64,000 nt of DNA from the NCBI GenBank assembly GCA_000469685.2, contig LS997562.1, forward strand, positions 28,907,177-28,971,176. The letters are read 5' to 3'. Both the position numbers and the translations under genes were made by a program. The stretch is from Haemonchus contortus (lineage: Eukaryota; Nematoda; Chromadorea; Rhabditida; Trichostrongylidae). Below the pieces are notes generated by a model. That model did no database searches. It was not told the origin of the DNA and worked only from the letters and a program-made list of their open reading frames with translations. Of this stretch, positions 44,580 through 55,729 are shown piece by piece (position 1 is the first letter of the stretch; the number at the start of each line of letters is the position of its first letter).

Positions 44580-45330
44580 GGCTCGCTTCTGTTTAGAAAT
44601 TCAATGTTAGATCTAACAGCTAGCTGGTTGATCTGATATTCAATTCGGATTATGTCTGAAACATTTCTAGAACTGTCAAGCGTTTGTGTAACAAGTTCAG
44701 TAATCATTGACAAAGTATCTTTGTGGAATGTGTTGTGTCGTCCAAAAAATTTCCCTCATATCCGTGTGTGCAAAAAACACAGCTCGAGAGAAAGTTCATA
44801 AAAAAAGATGTCGAAAAACAAGTTTTGGAAATAAGAAGGTGGGTTGCGATGAAGGTCTGGCAATGAAGAAATCGAAAGCTTTTTCAGAAGTGGCCACAGC
44901 TGCAGCAATGGAGATTCCTATCAAAGAATCAACATTATGCATCCATGGAGGGGTCCATCTAATTATAGCTTGGAAGACTGTGCGATTCGCCTTCCTACAT
45001 GCTAACAATAGCTGAACTCCTGCAGTTCATTTATGTTTCGTGAGCTCGAAAATCACGGCGTGACTCTTATCCAACGACCATCCTTACGGTTAATGTAATC
45101 AAATGGGATGAAAGGTTCGGCGAGACTACTAAACGTGAGCCTACCTTTGTTTCATCGAATTGCAATGGTTCCATGATTTTTTGCTCGAAGTAGGAACCAT
45201 AGTGAGTAACTTTTTCGCACCAACACATTATCTATGCATAGCCCAGAATTCTAACTGCAATTCATGAGCGCAGCTTCGTGGCTTCACACTCACCAATAGC
45301 ACAAGAGTGATTCACTTTCGCTTATAGTGT
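44580..45330. other. Intergenic between channel and CAP genes
   Basis: A 102-codon plus-strand frame (44707-45015) is Lys-rich and matches no family; the opposite strand is also open. No other feature. Confidence 0.35.
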
Positions 45331-45334
45331 GCCA

Positions 45335-46718
45335 GTTCGTCAGTTTATCAAGGTTTATTTTCCCTTTTATTGTGGCGGAATGCAGAGTGCTTCCTTTCTG
45401 TCACATTTGCATTTGTCGCATTCGCAGTCCTTATCCTCTTTGCACGGTTCACCTATCTCATAAATCAGGGATCCGAGGTAGTTTCCTCTGAAAATGGGCT
45501 ATCAAATGAAGTGATGGGAATACGGCACTGCAGAATACGCTTACGCTCGAGCATATTCGCATCCCACTAAAGTCATGTCTTCACACCAAACGACTGCACA
45601 GCCGACTTACTTGCTCCACTGCCAAACTACCTAAAACAGTGTGTAAATGCCTTTAATTTGTATCACTGCTTATCAAACACTATACCACCTGGCTGTAGTG
45701 ACCAACTCCATGATTGAAAACTTTCATGGTGAGCCTGTTATCCTTTGGCATACCCTTGTGTTCTAGTTCGCTGAACCATGCAGACACACTCTGGAACGAA
45801 AACCTTTTGTTTCGAGCGTAGCCTTGGGTTTGATTTTCTCACATTTTCTGCTGCCCTCGTCTTATTAACATGGCGTGCCGTTGTCATGTACAAGTTCTGT
45901 CCCCAGTAGTTCCTGTCTTTATAGGAATTATGTGCGAACTTGCATTCCTTGGCATAATCCATCATGTTTTCTTCGATTGCGCAATCATAACTCTGCAACA
46001 AGCCACTACTGGCAAGAATGGCTCATTTCACTAAAGCCTCTTATGTAAGAATCTTGTGAGTCTTATTGAGTTTCTGTGAGTGAACCCTGTAAGATTTTTA
46101 GAGTTACCATTTTCAGCATCCTAGCTGCCGGCGGGGCGTTACCACCGAGCTTGTTTTTGGCTTCTCCTCTGGCAACGAGGGTTCTAGACAATTTTTTTGA
46201 TAATACTCAAAATCATCGGTCTGCTCGACTAAAAACCCACCTATACTCATTGTGCTTGTCGACGAACATCTTTCTCACTTCATCCGACATCCCATCTTTG
46301 TCCGGACATAAGGCTGAAGAGTAAAATGTTGGCTGGATCTCTGCCGACTGAATTACTTATAGTAGTTCACTTACACGCCCATCCAGATGTGGAGAAAAGC
46401 GCCTAAAACCATTCATTTAATAAGTTGCTCATGAAGAAATTCTGCTGCGAATTCTAACTCACCAAAAAGACGACTGCTGCGATTCCAAGCATTTCTCGCA
46501 TTGAATGTGAATGCCTGGTTAGTCGTGACACACCTTTTAAAGCAGATGCCCAAGAGTTCGGGACTGTCCAAATACAATGAATTCGGGTGTGAGATAAAGG
46601 ATAATTGTAAAATCAATATCTTTTTATAAATATTTGCCTTCTAGCCACTCTTTGTGTGGTAAATTTCAAAACTTCCCATATTGTTAATTATATTAAAATG
46701 AACTGTTCTCGATTGGGC
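45335..46718. repeat. Left arm of large CAP-gene palindrome
   Basis: This arm is the inverted copy of 46772-48164, at very high identity by eye with only small differences. The spacer between the arms is 53 bp (46719-46771). Similarity fades just outside 45335 and 48164. Confidence 0.85.
45367..46501 (-). pseudogene. CAP-domain (SCP/TAPS, ASP-like) secreted protein, copy with premature stop
   Basis: Eight exons on the minus strand mirror the right-hand copy in length: 46501-46463, 46402-46375, 46313-46241, 46183-46108, 45992-45843, 45790-45689, 45630-45545, 45487-45367. The predicted signal peptide starts MREMLGIAAVVFL. The CAP blocks HNEYR and GHYSQ are present. In exon 7, after VVWQWSK, the codon at about 45609-45611 is TAA where the sister copy reads AAA. 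The change also creates a perfect GTAAGT splice donor. Everything after it, including conserved cysteines and the Cys-rich tail, would be lost. Other exon differences are small substitutions. It is either a young pseudogene or a truncated or alternatively spliced gene. Confidence 0.75.
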
Positions 46719-46988
46719 ATAACATTATTCGAACCATTAACCAATATGGGAAAATTGACAAGGAATGCTAGGCCCAATCGAGAACAGTTCATTTTAATAT
46801 AATTAACAATATGGGAAGTTTTAAAATTTACCACACAAAGAGTGGCTAGAAGGCAAATATTTATAAAAAGATATTGATTTTACAGTTATCCTTTATCTCA
46901 CACCCGAATTCATTGTATTTGGACAGTCCCGAACTCTTGGGCATCTGCTTTAAAAGGTGTGTCACGACTAACCAGGCATTCACATTCA
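46502..46988. promoter_or_regulatory. Shared bidirectional 5' region of the CAP gene pair
   Basis: These 487 bp separate the two divergent start codons. Apart from the 53-bp spacer they are two mirror-image copies, so both genes have essentially the same upstream sequence. The identical AT-rich stretch TTAATTATATTAAAATG lies close to the centre on each side. Confidence 0.6.
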
Positions 46989-48164
46989 ATGCGAGAAATG
47001 CTCGGAATCGCAGCAGTCGTCTTTTTGGTGAGTTAGAATTTGCAGCAGAATTTCTTCATGAGCAACTTATTAAATGAATGGTTTTAGGCGCTTTTCTCCA
47101 CATCTGGATGGGCGTGTAAGTGAACTACTATAAGTAATTCAGTCGGCAGAGATCCAGCCTCAAAATATTTTACTCTTCAGCCTTATGTCCGGACAAAGGT
47201 GGGATGTCGGATGAAGTGAGAAAGATGTTCGTCGACAAGCACAATGAGTATAGGTGGGTTTTTAGTCGAGCAGACCGATGATTTTGAGTATTATCAAAAA
47301 AAATTGTCTAGAACCCTCGTTGCCAGAGGAGAAGCCAAAAACAAGCTCGGTGGTAACGCCCCGCCGGCAGCTAGGATGCTGAAAATGGTAACTCTAGAAA
47401 TCTTACAGGGTCCACTCACAGGAACTCAATAAGACTCACAAGAGTCTTACATAAGAGGCTTCAGTGAAATGAGCCATTCTTGCCAGTAGTGGCTTGTTGC
47501 AGAGTTATGATTGCGCAATCGAAGAAAACATGATGGATTATGCCAAGGAATGCAAGTTCGCACATAATTCCTATAAAGACAGGAACTACTGGGGACAGAA
47601 CTTGTACATGACAACGGCACGCCATGTTAATAAGACGAGGGCAGCAGAAAATGTGAGAAAATCAAACCCAAGGCTACGCTCGAAACAAAAGGTTTTCGTT
47701 CCAGAGTGTGTCTGCATGGTTCAGCGAACTAGAACACAAGGGTGTACCAAAGGAAAACAGACTCACCATGGAAGTATTCAATCATGGAGTTGGCCACTAC
47801 AGCCAGGTGATATAGTGTTTTATACAATTGGTGCCAATTAATGTGTGTTATGCATCGTTCTAGGTAGTCTGGCAGTGGAGCACGAAAGTCGGTTGCGCAG
47901 TTGTATGGTGTGAAGACATGACTTTAGTGGGATGCGAATATGCTCGAGCGTAAGCGTACTTCTGCAGTGAAGGAAATTTACATCACTTTATTCGACCACC
48001 GTTTTTCAGAGGAAACTATCTCGGATCCCTGATATATGAGATAGGTGAACCGTGCAAAGAGGATAAGGACTGCGAATGCGACAAATGCAAATGTGACAGA
48101 AAGGAAGCACTCTGCATTCCGCCACAATAAAAGGGAAAATAAACCTTGACAAAATGACGAACAT
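46772..48164. repeat. Right arm of large CAP-gene palindrome
   Basis: Mirror image of 45335-46718. It contains the intact CAP gene and its 5' flank. The head-to-head palindrome with a 53-bp spacer is direct evidence of inverted duplication. Confidence 0.85.
46989..48130 (+). CDS. CAP-domain (SCP/TAPS, Ancylostoma-secreted-protein-like) secreted protein, intact
   Basis: Eight exons join in frame: 46989-47027, 47088-47115, 47181-47253, 47312-47387, 47503-47652, 47705-47806, 47864-47949, 48010-48130, for 224 residues. A signal peptide covers about residues 1-22. A single CAP domain follows, with DKHNEYR, LGGNAPPAARMLKM, CKFAHNSY, GQNLYMT and the signature GVGHYSQVVWQ spanning exons 6 and 7. The C-terminal hinge is Cys-rich (CKEDKDCECDKCKCDRKEALC). 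All splice sites are GT-AG. Such proteins are abundant secreted products of parasitic nematodes and are often host-directed; the exact role here is not known. The stop codon overlaps an ATAAA polyadenylation-like motif. Confidence 0.9.
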
Positions 48165-48169
48165 ATGTA

Positions 48170-48770
48170 AAAATGAATAACACTTGTGAATCACTTCATC
48201 CTAAAATTCACTGCGCTGATGTCCTTCGTGTTGATGCGTCCCACTTGGAGAGACTAGGCTTCCTCGCCTTGTACCTGCTAAAGCTTTCTGACGAGCTTTC
48301 CAGCACACTTTCAACTTTCCGTATCAGGCTCTACACTGAATTTGATCTACCGTTTCTACTGTATGCAATCTTCATCGTTTCCACCAGTATTATGATATCC
48401 TGATAAGAACTCTGTGGAGCACTGTAGCTTGCCCAAGTTGCTAAAAATAGCTCGTCTCGAATAACTGGTATAAATCTATGTAAGCAAATACTTAACTCTT
48501 CTAATGATGTTTTCGAAAAAGCACAGACTTATAGAAGTTACAGTATCTAAAGGCACTTCATCATCAGGCCTGTTTCCGAAATAAACTGTTGGAATATGAC
48601 CCGAATAAGTTTTTCTTCCTCGAGAGCTCAGTTGCTCAGTATCGTGAACGCACGCATTCCTTCGCTGTTCAGCTCCGAAATTAGAAGAGAATCACACCAG
48701 TGCTCCAGAGGGCTGTGTCGTGTCCCATCACACACAACCCTTAGGTGGGATGAATCTTCTTGCTTAAGAC
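48170..48770. other. Intergenic between CAP and transthyretin-like genes
   Basis: A 76-codon frame (48173-48403) with a hydrophobic end and another at 48596-48808 show no recognised family. Confidence 0.35.
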
Positions 48771-48773
48771 AAA

Positions 48774-49131
48774 ATGCTATTCGCTATCATGTTTATGTTG
48801 TTGATTGACGCGTGCTTGCCTATGGGAGATCAGTTTCATGAAATTAGTGGAAAGTTATTCTGTGGGCCAGGAGCAGCCTTAACAGTTGGAATAAAGCTAT
48901 GGGAAAGGGACACTGGTAACTACAAGTCAATTGCATTATGATGTAATAGTAGTTTCTGGCGAAATAGGGATCTGAGGAGTTACCTCGGAAAAACAAGTTG
49001 AACTCTAAATGGCCGATGGTCTTTTTTAGGATCCTAATCCTATTGACTTACTCCATTCGAGTTATAGAAAAGCCAATGGTGAAACGCGTCTTAGCAGTGC
49101 TACAGGAGAAATGACACCAATCGCTCCAGTT
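48774..49131 (+). pseudogene. Transthyretin-like (TTL) secreted protein fragment
   Basis: Exon 1 (48774-48915) encodes a signal peptide (MLFAIMFMLLIDACLP) and the start of a nematode transthyretin-like domain (GKLFCGPGAALTVGIKLWE). Exon 2 starts after CTTTTTTAG at 49030 with DPNPIDLLHSSY and continues to EMTPIAPV, both standard TTL blocks. Exon 1 ends one base into a codon while exon 2 is in frame from its first base, so canonical splicing causes an immediate stop. No exon with the usual HDC block follows. I read it as a decayed or misassembled TTL gene. The intact family encodes small secreted proteins found only in nematodes. Confidence 0.55.
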
Positions 49132-49134
49132 TCT

Positions 49135-51130
49135 AACAGACTGAGGTGACGGCATTGAGGTATTGCAATTCGAAAGTCAGCTGAAGAAAACCTTTCTTCG
49201 TGCTGTAGATTTCATTACGATGTTTGTTAGTTACTGTTCGTTACACCCAATTCTTTTTTGCATCTCCTGATTCCAAATTGCTCAACGGACCTATCCTACC
49301 AAACTGATATGACACAGCTTGGCCGACTCCATTGTAATAGTGGGCTTCGGAACAGTGGTCGAGCCGGACTTCGATCCACAGATCACGTTCCCCAAAGGGG
49401 ACGGGCCTACCATCTTTTGTGCCTAAATACTGTTACAAATTAGAACAGAATAATTGACATTAAAGAAAAATGCGATATGTCCTCTCATGGTATATGCGAT
49501 AATACAGGGTCTTCCATCTCAATTTTCTAGCGTTGGAATCAATACCTAATACATAGTCTATGTTGTAAATATTCTCATAGTTTTCCCATTCGCATATTTA
49601 TAAGTCAATTCTGCATTCGTGAAGCCCATTTTGTAAACCTTTCAATCGATATCGTGAACGCTGCACTCGATTTCATATTCATATTCATGATCTCTTCAAT
49701 TTTTGCCGATTTGATTTTTTTTCTTATTCCATTCGTGCATACAAAACTTCATTAACTTCATACAAAAAAAAAATGGACCCTCATGACTTGAATTTTGGGG
49801 ATTCGAATATTGTCCACCACCAAGCTGGTCTTTCCGACATTTCCATGAGCTTATAGTCCAATCTTCCTCAGCCCATTTTTTCCTTCAACTGCTAACGACT
49901 TGTGCTCGTCTTTGCTCTCATATAATATTGGGTTGTTGCAAAAGTGTTGATACGTTTGCATGTTTTTAACACTCTCACAATTTCGTTTGAATTCCCACCC
50001 ATTGAACGCTACATGATCGTCATCGCTTCCAATAAAATTCATCCGAGGAGGGAGCGATCTAGCTATTCTCTAATCCCAGGAGGAGAAGGACCATAAGTCA
50101 AAGAAGTGATTCGCGGCTCTTCAAGGCTACCAAAGATCGCAAACTTCTTTATTCTCAAGAACCTAGGAAGGAAAAATCGGAAGAGTTTTAGCCACGGGAG
50201 CGGGGATTGTGGAGAAGGAAATTTCGACCAAACTTCTGTAGGGCTGCGTGGCCTTTGTTACGTTAGACCGTGCGCTACTTCACAGAAGACGGATATTATC
50301 TTTTCTCGATTGCTTTTAATCAATGGCGCGAGCGAATTTGGAGCTCACTTTTGAAGAAGGTAGCCGCGACTGTCTTATTTTGAGGGAGCAAGTCGTGGTG
50401 TAGCATTTCCAGGAACTCCTTGCGATTGGAGGTCAGGAGGAGCGGGTGGTTAATTGAGTCGTGCGTGTGACGGAGATCACGAATCATTAAGTGCGAAATT
50501 TTGGAGCAATCTCCGCAAGTGTGCCCGTCAAGGCCTTGAAGGTTTGATCGCATCAAAAAGTAATTTCAATTCCCTGCTCGAAGACCTCAGCTTTTTCGCT
50601 GAGAAATCGGTCTCCATCGATAGCAACTAGTCATACAAATGTCGTACATCAAGAATGCAAAATAATATTGCGGTTGCAATCAATGTTACATAGCCTTGCA
50701 TGCTCTGGTTATTCTCTCTCTTTAATTCTTGTTCACACTTTTCCATCATATCACCTCTCCTTCGTCGCTATTGCCGCCGATATTGCCTAGCTTCCCTGTG
50801 TTGTTCATTCTAAATGGAACATTTGAAACATTGGCGTTAAATAGGAAAAAAGGTTCACTTCATCACTTAATCCTTCTATTTAACCTTCCACAGACACCGC
50901 CCCAGCAATTAAGACTTAGCTGCCCGAAAGCTTCATATGCGAGTTCTGGTTCACTATCCTTCAAGATTCCAACTAAAACTGGTGCGTCACTTTCAAATTG
51001 CTCGTCAACGCAACCTTCGCTTTTGATAATTGGTATGTTCTATGTTTGGAATTTCAGGTGTTTTTCATTGTTTTGAATCAAGTTGTGGACCCAGCATATT
51101 ATTAAGGCAATGCCAGGCATTGGGGTATCC
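49135..51130. other. Intergenic, no gene recognised
   Basis: Includes a mariner-terminus-like string (GGGTTGTTGCAAAAGTGTTG) at 49929-49948 and several short frames. The minus-strand frame at 50320-50556 has Cys and His residues (HTCGDCSK) but no recognised family. Confidence 0.3.
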
Positions 51131-51239
51131 GTAACTTGCGGCAAGTTGATGCCATCACTGGAAGCTTACACGGAGGAGGCATCCAGGCATGTTTCCGAAA
51201 TTAAAGGGGTGCCAGATGAATATGTGCAAAAGACTAGGA

Positions 51240-52113
51240 AGAAGTGCATGGGCAAATGGTCGGCTGAAGTCAAAAAAACGCCCAGGAGCAGCATCAATGA
51301 CGTCTATTCTGTTCATAGAAACATTGTGGGGTTCTCGCAAAGAACGATCCACGTCTCACTGGAGCCGAGATTCCTCGCGAGATATCGATATCCGACCAAA
51401 CCTATCCGTGAACGCTGTACGACGTCGTCTGAGAGAGATCGGTCTGTTTGAACGAGGTCCAGTGACGATACCCGATGGTTTCTGAGAAGAACCACAAACC
51501 ACCTCTCGATTAAACTCACGCGAAGAACTATCAAAATTATCAGTGACGTAAGGTCTTTGGAATCGAGGAATCGAGATTCTCGCTTTTCGAAAGGGACGGA
51601 ATCAAGTTCATGCGACGTCCTGTCGGTACTAGACCCAATCCAAGCTACTAGCCGCCGACAATGAAGAGTGGCGAGGTTTGGAGATTGTACGCGGAGTCTG
51701 TGGCATAGGAATTGTTCCCTTCACCGGATCGAGAATAAGATAGATTCCCAGATGTATACATCAACATCTTGGGATTGTTGTTTGGCCGTTCGTTCGCAGT
51801 ACTGCTGGCTTTATTTTTCAGCCAAACAACGACCTACAACACAAATTGAAGCTGCTCACAAGGTGGTTGCGACCAAAACGTCCCTCTGCAGACTGGCCAT
51901 CGCATTCCCCCAATCTGAATCCCATCGAACATTTGTGGGATAAACTTGCGCGTCAGGTTAAAGGCCTTGAGGCTCGATAATAGCACAAAAACTTTTCAAC
52001 TGAAGACCTTATGCTAGAACATCCCGCACGAGGATATCGACAAGCTCATTGAGTCCATGCCACGCCGATATCAAGCGGTCGTTGCCGCCAAAGGTGATGC
52101 AGCAAAGTATTGA
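51240..52113 (+). pseudogene. Tc1-like transposase pseudogene
   Basis: Blocks of a Tc1-family DDE transposase appear in order on the plus strand across shifting frames. They are a helix-turn-helix segment near 51385-51460 (VNAVRRRLREIGLFERGPV), a middle block near 51700, then ADWPSHSPNLNPIEHLWDKL at about 51889-51948, which carries the third catalytic residue. The C terminus (SMPRRYQAVVAAKGDAAKY) ends at TGA 52111-52113. Multiple stops and frameshifts show it is dead. Terminal repeats were not identified. Confidence 0.75.
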
Positions 52114-52167
52114 TGTCATAGTTGTTTTATTGCTGTTATACAAATTGGTAGTTGAGAACTCGGAAAT

Positions 52168-52602
52168 TCAGACAAATTGAAGGTGACACAGGTGTGATGG
52201 TGTTTGATCAAAAAAAGTAAAGACGTCCGAAATATTACGTGGTTCACGCAGACAGTTGAAAGCTCGTTCTCTCATCTCTACATTTGCAGTGGAAATACCA
52301 GAAGAAAAGTTGCTGTATTGAAGGAATTGCGTTGAAAAAGAACGCATACTACGCTGGACTGTACTGTAGTTATAGTACGTACCACCGATATCGATCAACG
52401 TTGATGTACTTAATCCTAGAATCCGTCTTGCTTCTAGGTTTTCACACCAGAGTTTTCTTTGTCTCACTATTTTGTTCGTGCATTCATTTCCGAAGTTTTG
52501 CATTTCCCAGATATCCCCTGACATAGTCTGGCAGGGTGGTCTGGCTTCGCACGTTTCCTTGTGACTTCCAAGCAATGGAATATCGTTCTTTCTGCGTGAC
52601 AT
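52168..52602 (-). CDS. Hypothetical 144-codon open frame
   Basis: An uninterrupted minus-strand frame starting MSRRKNDIPLLG. Composition is unbiased, with no signal peptide or membrane segment, and no recognised motif. It sits in a transposon graveyard between Tc1-like and IS630-like remnants and may be part of one of them or chance. Confidence 0.22.
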   Translation of the reverse strand: MSRRKNDIPLLGSHKETCEARPPCQTMSGDIWEMQNFGNECTNKIVRQRKLWCENLEARRILGLSTSTLIDIGGTYYNYSTVQRSMRSFSTQFLQYSNFSSGISTANVEMRERAFNCLREPRNISDVFTFFDQTPSHLCHLQFV

Positions 52603-52609
52603 TCATTGC

Positions 52610-53525
52610 GTTCACCTTGGTTCGCTTGTTGAATCCTACGGTTTATTTTTCTCGTTTGTCTTTGCTTTGTCGTTCATCTTCTGCTCTACGTGCATCGTTG
52701 TTGTGCTAAAATTTATATCCTAAATGTCTTTAATGATTTCAGAAAACTTCTAGCAAATATTGCCTTTGATTGTCTTATACTTAAGGCTAGTTGTACAAAT
52801 TCGTAAATTTCGGTCGAACTAGCTCGATTCATGGTAATCAAGAGCACATATTCAGTTCAGGAAAATTTTTGTTCCCTCAAGAGAGACCAGAGTTTTCCAG
52901 ACAACTCTCATCCTACCCTTAGAACAGTCATTCGATAACAGTGTCCGTAGTTCGTGACTATCTCGTGGAACCCTTTACTAACCACATTATCCGATAGGTT
53001 CTTGTATTCTTAGCGAGAAGTCCGTTATATGAGGATTTGATATTTCTATCAAATAATATAAGATATATCGAGGTCGCGTTTTTAATCACAAAATTACCAA
53101 ACTTTCTAGAAATTTTCGAACATTCGTTGTAGTTTTCATTTGGTTCTCATTCAAGAACGTCCGAATCAGCTCAAGACAACTGCTGAACCTAGATTGGTGA
53201 CCACGTATTTGCATCATGACCTCTACTTGACGCTCCTTGGTGAAATTATTCATAAAACTGCGCAAGTTGGGTCCTGAACGCACTTCAGTCGGCGGTCCTT
53301 TCCCGCCTTTGACTCAAACTCTGTGTATTTACTTATCAATATCCCTAGAGGAAGGAGCAGCCAAACCGCACGATTCTAATGTAAGAAAACACATGCAGAA
53401 ATAGTTTTTTAATCGTGCATATCGCAGCAAATCTCAAAACTCAAAGTGGAAATTTGAACTTCAAAAATCAAACATTCATATTTACACAATTGAACATTTG
53501 AATTGTTTATTTCTTGGACGTGGCT
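52610..53525. other. Intergenic, no gene recognised
   Basis: AT-rich sequence with one short minus-strand frame (53086-53283) and no recognised feature. Confidence 0.35.
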
Positions 53526-53529
53526 CAAA

Positions 53530-53840
53530 TAAGGTGGTGACATCCATGTTTAACACAATGTCTAAGTCCCATACTGACATCCTCACTGGCATGTCTTACC
53601 ATCGCCGGTGTTATCGCACGAACATCTTGTTCAATCCGAACTTTCAAATCCTGTACCATTGTTAGGGGAGTCCCAAAGACCTTATACTCGAGATGTTTCC
53701 ATAGAAAGAGATCGCAAGAGCTCAGATCGGGCTATCCTGGGGACCATGGAATATATCCCTCCCTACTGGTCGAACACTTCGGAAAACATTGCTAAGGTCT
53801 ACACCGTGGAGTCGCGCGAGCTACAGGCAATGATAAGCAA
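53530..53840 (-). pseudogene. IS630/mariner-superfamily transposase fragment
   Basis: The minus strand encodes the C-terminal part of a DDE transposase of the insect-type mariner/IS630 group. Its PDLSSCDLFLWKHLEYKVF block (about 53680-53735) is followed by about 50 residues ending GLRHCVKHGCHHL. A one-base shift and stops upstream break the frame. Only the C-terminal third is present; the region to its right is RTE sequence, suggesting truncation. Confidence 0.6.
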
Positions 53841-54604
53841 GTGTCCGAATTGCGAAGCTATGTAGAGAAGCGATAAAGGAATATCTGAAACAGAGGAGAC
53901 AGCAGTTATGGACGAAGCCGCCGAGGCCGGAAAGAGCATCCGCAAAGCCCGACGGAGCTTTGCCAATTACAATACTAAAATGACTTCTTTTCGAATAGTT
54001 ACTGCATCCCGAAGGGCAATGGAGAAGTCATCTACGACTTCTACTCGGATCTCTTCGACAGCAACGTCTTCCTGCCTACCATATTAGGCAAGTCGAATAT
54101 ATCGCCCCTTTAGTTATCCCTTCCGAAATTCGACATGCCATCACGTCGACTAAGAATTGTACGGCGCCCGGTTCCGATAGGGTCGAACCACAACATCTGA
54201 AGAGTCTTTCACCAGTTATTGTCAGAACTCTGGCTAGGCTCTTCACGCGATACCTCCTAGCAAGACTGTGTTGCTGTATAAAAAAGGAGATTCAGACGAT
54301 ATTGGCAATTATCTCCCATTCTGCCTGTTGTCTGTAATCTACAAGCTTTTCACTCGGTGTCATCCTGAACAGGATTAGCAGAATATTAGATGAAGGACAA
54401 CTATGCGAGCAAGCAGGGTTCCGGAGATGTTTCAGTACAGTCGATCATATCCACACTCTTACAAGACTCAATGAAGTATCACGAGAGTACAAAATGCCGT
54501 TATGACTTACGGTCATCGATATAAAGAAAGCCTTTGATATCGTTGAGAGAGAAGCGGAAATTGGAGCTCTGGGCAACCAGACGGTTCCTACTCAATATAT
54601 AAAA

Positions 54605-54907
54605 ATGCTTCGTGAGCTCTACGACAGTTTCACGACCAGGATTTCACCATTCTACAAGGAAGTCATTATCAACGGGAAGAGAGGTGTCCAGCAAGGCAAA
54701 ACCATTTCGCCTAAACTTTTCAGCGCTGCTTTCAAGAATATCGTGCGTCATTTAGACTGGGAAGACTTGGGAATGAAGGTCGACGGCCACTATCTGCATC
54801 ACCTTCGCTTTGCAGACGACATTATGTTCATAACAGCGTGCATCGAGCAGGTGGAACAAATTTATCCGCGTTTGACAGTGTTTGTGGAAAGATCGGCTCG
54901 AGACTGA
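54605..54907 (+). pseudogene. RTE reverse transcriptase core fragment
   Basis: A 101-codon uninterrupted piece of the RT domain with the conserved QGKTISPKLF and FADD motifs. The frame shifts after 54900 into the thumb region (54838-55113). The usual RQGD motif reads QQGK here, a non-conservative change. Confidence 0.75.
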
Positions 54908-55184
54908 ACCTAACGAAGACGATGTTCACGAAAAACGGATTGGTACCTGATGCTCCCTCCACGCTAAACGGAACGAATACCTCCGAATGCTCTAGCTATA
55001 TGTATCCAGGTCGGGAAGTCAACATGATGAACGACGTAGCTCCGAAGCTGTGTAGAAGGAAACGCACCGCGTGGGAATCATTCAAGAATGTCGGGGGAGT
55101 AGTGAAAAAGTGAAACGTCTTGCTCCGCGCTCAACTTTAGACACTGCTGTCCTTCCTGCTTTGACGTGCGCCTCGGAGACTTCC

Positions 55185-55403
55185 TCAAGCTCGCCAGTAA
55201 CGTCTCCACTCGTCCCTGTCACAAGCCGGAGTGGTCCAGTAAATCGTCCTCGCTTCAGGGACACGAGGTCCAACATTCCTTTCGTTCAGAGCTTTCATGA
55301 AAAAGTCTGACCGTCTCGTTGGCGGCCGTCCCGGAGTTCGTTTGATGTCCCGAAGAATCCAGCCAGTGCCGGTACTGGTCCAACGGTCATCACTAGATCG
55401 CAT
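55185..55403 (-). pseudogene. Inverted RTE C-terminal segment
   Basis: An intact minus-strand frame of 73 codons encoding an RTE C terminus ([20 protein letters not shown] to [11 protein letters not shown] and a stop). It lies between ASET and LRKQDEHA, which are adjacent in intact elements, so it interrupts the host copy. Confidence 0.65.
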
Positions 55404-55729
55404 AACGTGTCCGGCCCACCTGATCTACGAAAGCAGGATGAGCATGCTGCGTTACTCAACGCGGGTTTTAATGAACACTCGCATTTTCCCTATATACGCA
55501 AGCACAGAAGGGAACCCGGAGTTACGAGCTCCGTCATTGAAGGAAGATCAGGGATGCATGATTACTCCAAGAAATCGGACTCCAGGACGGCCGCCAACAG
55601 ATTGTCAGACTTCTCCACGAAAGCTCTGGACGAAAGTAATGTTTGACCTCGTGCCTCTGAAACGAGGACGACTCATTGGACCACTCTGGCTCACCAAAGG
55701 CTCACGTGAACGCGTTGTTCACTTTTTTC

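Larger units (their letters stand above)
53870..55700 (+). mobile_element. RTE-type non-LTR retrotransposon remnant with inverted internal segment
   Basis: Plus-strand fragments encode part of an RTE-like polyprotein. An AGKSIRKARRSFANY-type linker lies near 53920 and a reverse transcriptase core at 54510-54907 (KKAFDIVE, GVQQGKTISPKLF, then the catalytic FADD box in HHLRFADDIMF). The thumb region follows to about 55180 (LPALTCASET). Bases about 55184-55421 then encode, on the minus strand, a different C-terminal part (DDRWT...TPGRPPTR...RRYWRA). Plus-strand coding resumes at about 55422 with the expected LRKQDEHA and ends near 55700. Many frameshifts make it inactive. Confidence 0.75.

Noticed and set aside
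50729..51076. 115-codon plus-strand frame before the Tc1 relic
   Set aside because: Composition reflects a pyrimidine-rich strand; not similar to the Tc1 N terminus and no other support.
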